The position numbers and the translations under genes are program-made. From Pseudomonas sp. PDM14 (GTDB lineage Bacteria; Pseudomonadota; Gammaproteobacteria; Pseudomonadales; Pseudomonadaceae): a stretch of 64,000 nt of DNA. Below are positions 60,251 to 64,000 of this stretch, piece by piece; the stretch's first letter is position 1, and each line of letters starts with the position of its first letter. Below the pieces are notes generated by a model, which was not told the origin of the DNA, made no database searches, and saw only the letters and a program-made list of their open reading frames with translations. The stretch lies in assembly GCF_014851905.1 (NCBI RefSeq), contig NZ_JACVAQ010000001.1, positions 682,001 through 746,000 of the forward strand, in the 5' to 3' direction.

Positions 60251-62940
60251 TGGCTCAGCTCCTCGATCTGCACATCGGCCATGTCGATCAGCAGCAGCTG
60301 CGCCGGCTCGATCCGCCCGTTGTCCCAGCGCGCCCCACGCGCCCGCAGGCGACCGTCGGGGCCGGCGACGCTGCGGGTGCTCAAGCCGTCGTGCAGGCGC
60401 AAACGGTCGAGATCGACACGTTCCACACCCGGCACGCGCTGCATCACCGCCACCACCTCGCTGCCGCTGAGCGACTGGCCGTAACCACGCGCGGCAAATC
60501 CGAACGCGGCGGTCAGGGCCGCGCGCACCTCGGCCAGTACCGTTTCGCCGAGATAATCGGGATGCACCCGCAGCTTGGCGCGGACACCGAAGCCCAGGCG
60601 CACGCCGGCCTCCAGACGCAGCGGCTGGTGCGTCGGGCGCACCTGGTCGATGGCCGCCGCCAGGTTGCGGTAGAGGGTCGAGTCGAGGCGGATGTCCTCG
60701 CCATCCAGCCCGATCACCGTCAGGTGCACCAGACGCCCTTCGCCATTCCACAACCACACGGCCTGAGCCTTGCCGATGCCGGCGAACGCCGCGGCGAAAT
60801 CCTCGAAGTCGCGCAGGGAGACGATCCGCTCCAGCGCCAGCACGGTCAGCGGTGCGTTGTGCCGTGCCTGGTCGCGGCCCTCCGGGTCGGCCCCGCCACT
60901 GGCCGCCACCGGGTTGATCACTTCCTTGAGGCCCAGCGGGCGGTTGAGCAGCAGGCTGATGCTCCCCGCCGCCACGTTGCCCGCCGCGCCGATTCCCACG
61001 CGATAGCGCGCCTCGACATTCATCTGCCCACTGGGCAGGCGCCTGCCGTGCTGGCCATCGCCGAACTGCACGGTGACCGCGCCATCGTCGGCGCGACGCA
61101 GCAGGTAGGCGCTGGCGTCTGCGGCCAGGGCGCTGATGCGCGGCGCCTCGTGCCAGCGCACGCCATCCACGCGCACCTCCAGGGTGCTGGCGGTGCCGGT
61201 CGGCGTGGTGGCGGAAACGTAGGTGAGCGGCTTCTGCCGCAGCAGGAAGCGCTGGAAGGCGCGGCTGCCGTCGCCACTGCCGAGCACTTCCGCCTGGATC
61301 TGCATCTGCCGGCTGTCGCCGTGGCTGGCCGGAGCGACATTGGCATTAATGCGCAGGGTCAGAGGCAAGTAGCTGTGGATCAGCGCCTCTTCCAGTTCCA
61401 GGCGAGTGAGGCCGTCGATACCGTCGTTGCGGCGGATGCGTACCACCTCGGCGACGCCGAGCAGGCTGACGACGAAACGCGCGCCATCGGTGAAGGTGAT
61501 GCGCGCATGCTGGGCATCGCGTTCGATTTCCAGCGCAGCCAGGTGGTCGCCATCGCGCAGGCGTTTGCGGGCCTTGCGGTTGTCGCGCGTATCCGCCACG
61601 GTCAGGCCGCTGAGCGCCAGCCAACGGCCCGCCTTCAGCTCCGGCTGCAGGCTGGCCAGATGCAGCAGGTTGCCCTCCACCAGCCCCGAGCGCGGCCGCG
61701 TGGCCCAGGGCAGCTCCACCGACTCGCCGTACACCGCCGTGTCGCGCAGGCGATCATCGAATTTCTCAGTCAGGTTCTCGCCACGGATGCTCAGGCGTGT
61801 GGCCTTGCCGCCGAGGGTGAACGCGGCGCGCCCGTCCTCGGCATTCGCCAGCACCTGATAGACCTCCTCGTAGTCCGGGTTGGACAGCACCAGCCAGCTG
61901 CCCGCCACCAGCTTCGGGTAGCTGCCGTCGAGATGGATCGCATAGTCGCTGCCCGAGCCACTGCCGGACACACCGCTAATGCTGAAATTGGGCCACTGTC
62001 CATTGCCGCTGCCGGTGATCGGTACGGCGGTGTTGTCCGGCTTTTCCAGGAACACCGCGCGCAGGCTCTGCGGCATCGCATGCCAGTTGGGTGCCGCCTG
62101 GCCGAACAGCGCGACCTTGCTGCGCAGGGCATAGCAGCGCGGGTTGAGCCGGCTGGGCTGCACCGGTGGTGCCACCGAGCCGAATGGCCGATCGAGGGTC
62201 ACCACGGTGTAGCCGGCCTGCGGGTCGGCCGAAGGTTCGCTGGGCGCGACCAGTTGCAACCGACGCACCCGGCGAAAATCCCAGTTCTCGTTGCCGGGCT
62301 GTTTCTGCCGCTCCTCACCGACGATCAACAACGCATCACCGGGTTGCAGCTGCGTGGCCTGGCCGCGGAGGTACAGCGTGCGGCCGCCCCAGTACGGCAG
62401 TACCCTATCCTGGTTGACCACCTGCAGCGCATTCCACGCGGCCCGCGCGTGCAGCGGTTCGAGGGTTTCGAAGACCTGCGCCTGCTCATCCTGCGCTGGC
62501 ACGCTCTGGCTCTTGTGCCCGGCATCGATGAAGGTAGCAGCCGGCGCCCCCGGCGCGGTTTCCAGGGTGAAGGCCAGGTAGGTCGAAGCCGCCACCCCAG
62601 GCCGCAGCTCGTAGCCGATGGCCCGCCCCAGTTCGAGCACCGAGCGGCGTTCGGTGGCGGTGCGCAGAAAGCCTTCGTTGATCACGCGTTCCTGGTAGAA
62701 GCTGAGCACGTCGAGCACGCCGGACCAGGCATCGAGCAACGCCAGTGCCGGGTCATCGGCATCGCGCGTGGTCAGCGCCTGCAACGCCGGCCTGGCAGCC
62801 AGCGCGGCGAGCTGGGTTTCGCGAAAGCGCGCATGGCTGCCAACGCGATAGCGCAACGCATCCTGGCCCGGTGGGTTGCTGCCATCCACCGGGGTCAGCG
62901 CCTTGATTCCGCTGCAGCAGCCGCAATCGCTGGTTGTCAT
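60247..62940 (-). CDS. Putative baseplate assembly protein (gpJ-like, large)
   Basis: An 897-residue protein with a cysteine-rich start (TTSDCGCCSG) and the features of the large putative baseplate assembly proteins of tail-like clusters: ALLDAWSGVLDVLSFYQERVINEGFLRTATERRSV (split, residues about 60-95), then central beta-rich blocks, FGDGQHGRRLPSGQMNV, and a J-like C-terminus (ALERIVSLRDFEDFAAAFAGIGKAQ). ATG at 62940. It lies 16 bp after the preceding gene and overlaps the tail-I-like gene. It would form part of the baseplate wedge of a contractile particle. Confidence 0.87.
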   Translation of the reverse strand: MTTSDCGCCSGIKALTPVDGSNPPGQDALRYRVGSHARFRETQLAALAARPALQALTTRDADDPALALLDAWSGVLDVLSFYQERVINEGFLRTATERRSVLELGRAIGYELRPGVAASTYLAFTLETAPGAPAATFIDAGHKSQSVPAQDEQAQVFETLEPLHARAAWNALQVVNQDRVLPYWGGRTLYLRGQATQLQPGDALLIVGEERQKQPGNENWDFRRVRRLQLVAPSEPSADPQAGYTVVTLDRPFGSVAPPVQPSRLNPRCYALRSKVALFGQAAPNWHAMPQSLRAVFLEKPDNTAVPITGSGNGQWPNFSISGVSGSGSGSDYAIHLDGSYPKLVAGSWLVLSNPDYEEVYQVLANAEDGRAAFTLGGKATRLSIRGENLTEKFDDRLRDTAVYGESVELPWATRPRSGLVEGNLLHLASLQPELKAGRWLALSGLTVADTRDNRKARKRLRDGDHLAALEIERDAQHARITFTDGARFVVSLLGVAEVVRIRRNDGIDGLTRLELEEALIHSYLPLTLRINANVAPASHGDSRQMQIQAEVLGSGDGSRAFQRFLLRQKPLTYVSATTPTGTASTLEVRVDGVRWHEAPRISALAADASAYLLRRADDGAVTVQFGDGQHGRRLPSGQMNVEARYRVGIGAAGNVAAGSISLLLNRPLGLKEVINPVAASGGADPEGRDQARHNAPLTVLALERIVSLRDFEDFAAAFAGIGKAQAVWLWNGEGRLVHLTVIGLDGEDIRLDSTLYRNLAAAIDQVRPTHQPLRLEAGVRLGFGVRAKLRVHPDYLGETVLAEVRAALTAAFGFAARGYGQSLSGSEVVAVMQRVPGVERVDLDRLRLHDGLSTRSVAGPDGRLRARGARWDNGRIEPAQLLLIDMADVQIEELSQ

Positions 62941-62956
62941 GGCCGTTCCTCGCTGT

Positions 62957-64000
62957 TCACAGGCCACCGCGCAGGGTCAGCTGCAGGCGGCCGTTCTCGG
63001 GAAAATTGGGGTCGTTGTCCAGGCGCAGCACTTCCAGCACGCCGACCTTGAGCAGGCCTTCCTGGCGCTCGCCGTTGGCGACCTTGCCCCAGCGCTGGAA
63101 GCGCTTCACTTCCAGGGAGGCGACACCGGTGACCGACTGCGCCGCCTCGATCAGGCGTGACAACGCCAGGGGCTGGCCGAAGCTGAAATGGTCGGGGTGG
63201 AAGAAGCCGCGCTGGCCCAGTTCGTCCTGGCCGCTGCCCAGGCGTTCGAGCAGCGCCCGCTTGACCGCTGCGGCGAAGTAACCGGGCAACACGCAGACCA
63301 CCAGCTCCACATCCAGCGGCACGTAGAGCGGCTCGCTGAGGTCGAGGTCATAGCCGGCCAGGCGATAGCGCTCCAGGTGCAGGCGCATCTCGTTGCGGAA
63401 CGCGTCGTCCAGCGGCAGGCCGCCACGGCGGTCGAGGCTGATGTACATGCTGTACCAGCTACCGGTCCAACGCAGGCGCGCGGCGGCCCGCTGCACCTGC
63501 GGATGCAGCTCGGCCACCCGGGCGTAATCCGCTTCGGTGACCGCGCGTTCCTGGTTGCGGAACGCTTCCGGCGCGTACAGCTTGATCGCGTCGCTGCTCT
63601 CCGCCTCGGCGCCACCGACCGCGGCCAGCGGGTTGCTCAGCGACTCGATGAAAGGAGCGATCGCCACGTCCGTGCAGACCATGCGGCAGATGCTCTGCGC
63701 ACCGACGTTGCCCTGGCTACCACCACCCTGGCGGTAGCTCGCCAGCAGATGGCTGCCCGGCTCGGGACGCCGGCCGAAGCGGTTGTCGCCGAAGCGCAGG
63801 TAGACCATGCCGTCGGCTTCGGTCTCGACCACGAACTCGCGGGCGAAACGGTCGCTGCCGAGCAGATCGCGGCGCGGCAGCCACGGCGTCGCCTCCTCGT
63901 CGGCCTGGTAACCGGCCTGTTGCGGATCATCCTCGATCAATTCCAGATTGGCCGGCAGCGCCTGCCGCGGGTCCTGCCGCAGGCTGCGCTGCGCCGACCA
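62957..64000 (-). CDS. Putative baseplate assembly protein J-like, C-terminal part (cut by window edge)
   Basis: The minus-strand frame is open from base 64000 to the stop at 62957, giving the last 347 residues. It carries gpJ/baseplate-J features: VYLRFGDNRFGRRPEPGSHLLASYRQGGG (split), then AVTEADYARVAELHPQVQRAAAR, and a C-terminal region with LPLDDAFRNEMRLHLERYRLAGYDL and VLPGYFAAAVKRALLERLG. The start is outside the window. It is the most upstream gene seen of the leftward operon, so further structural genes (sheath, tube, ATPase) are expected beyond the right edge. Confidence 0.85.
   Translation of the reverse strand, partial: WSAQRSLRQDPRQALPANLELIEDDPQQAGYQADEEATPWLPRRDLLGSDRFAREFVVETEADGMVYLRFGDNRFGRRPEPGSHLLASYRQGGGSQGNVGAQSICRMVCTDVAIAPFIESLSNPLAAVGGAEAESSDAIKLYAPEAFRNQERAVTEADYARVAELHPQVQRAAARLRWTGSWYSMYISLDRRGGLPLDDAFRNEMRLHLERYRLAGYDLDLSEPLYVPLDVELVVCVLPGYFAAAVKRALLERLGSGQDELGQRGFFHPDHFSFGQPLALSRLIEAAQSVTGVASLEVKRFQRWGKVANGERQEGLLKVGVLEVLRLDNDPNFPENGRLQLTLRGGL

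Noticed and set aside
55263..64000. Ordinary prophage or R-type pyocin
   Set aside because: No integrase, capsid, terminase, lysis or phage regulatory genes within view, and DUF6519 with the large baseplate proteins fits tail-like injection systems better; the right flank is needed to be sure.

Overview
The window is one contiguous GC-rich (about 65%) chromosomal segment of a Pseudomonas-like gammaproteobacterium. Dense coding with strong third-position GC bias, Pseudomonas-type families (GH17 membrane glucosyltransferase-like protein, PepSY/DUF3325 operon, RdgC, a symporter-type hybrid kinase) and a min-rluA-aminopeptidase-prc gene order all point there. From memory, the order from actP to the symporter-type kinase resembles the P. 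aeruginosa PA3234-PA3271 region; I could not run an alignment. There are no rRNA genes, CRISPR arrays, insertion sequences or integrases. Two tRNAs (Asp, Val) are present.

Layout. 1-2.1 kb: the acetate permease operon (yjcH-actP, cut by the left edge) and a small DUF2061 protein. 2.2-8.0 kb: a GH17 protein, small membrane or secreted proteins, a secreted alpha/beta hydrolase coupled to an MlaA-like protein that lacks a lipobox, and a pirin. 8.1-11.0 kb: a Fur-box-preceded DUF4198-DUF3649-PepSY-DUF3325 operon. 11-13.1 kb: patatin and a lipid A acyltransferase. 13.2-15.9 kb: minCDE and an RluA-type pseudouridine synthase. 16-25.9 kb: M18 aminopeptidase, a degenerate HAD protein, quinone oxidoreductase, Prc, an EAL-CBS-GGDEF protein, a small XRE operon, a DUF1232 protein and an FKBP lipoprotein. 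26-36 kb: tRNAs, rdgC, a guanidine-II riboswitch with its SMR exporter, an MFS-acyltransferase fusion, AzlCD, AraC and GNAT proteins, and a very large symporter-kinase-receiver protein. 36.3-39.1 kb: a second pirin, rmuC and a Sel1-repeat protein. A roughly 0.7 kb gene-free region with an AT-rich stretch follows.

39.8-48.8 kb: a complete chemosensory operon (membrane-anchored MCP without a sensor domain, CheY, STAS, CheA, MCP, CheW, CheR, CheB, LuxR-type regulator) with no CheD. 49.4-52.5 kb: a compact MocR-centred locus. Two paralogous AhpD-like proteins and an ABM-fold protein each carry the same two-box site (ATTGG repeats 24 bp apart) in their promoters. 52.6-54 kb: a CSLREA beta-helix secreted protein. 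54-55.2 kb: an Xre-RES toxin-antitoxin pair. 55.3-64 kb (continuing past the right edge): a leftward operon of phage-tail-like baseplate proteins (DUF6519, a P2 tail-I-like protein fused to a beta-helix, two baseplate assembly proteins), typical of extracellular contractile injection systems.

The main candidates for new biology are the MocR regulon with three identically spaced sites, the matching palindromes upstream of two unlinked pirin genes, and the baseplate locus with its beta-helix fusions. Coordinates of starts were adjusted by ribosome binding site and family length where noted; all family names come from my own reading of motifs, not from database searches.
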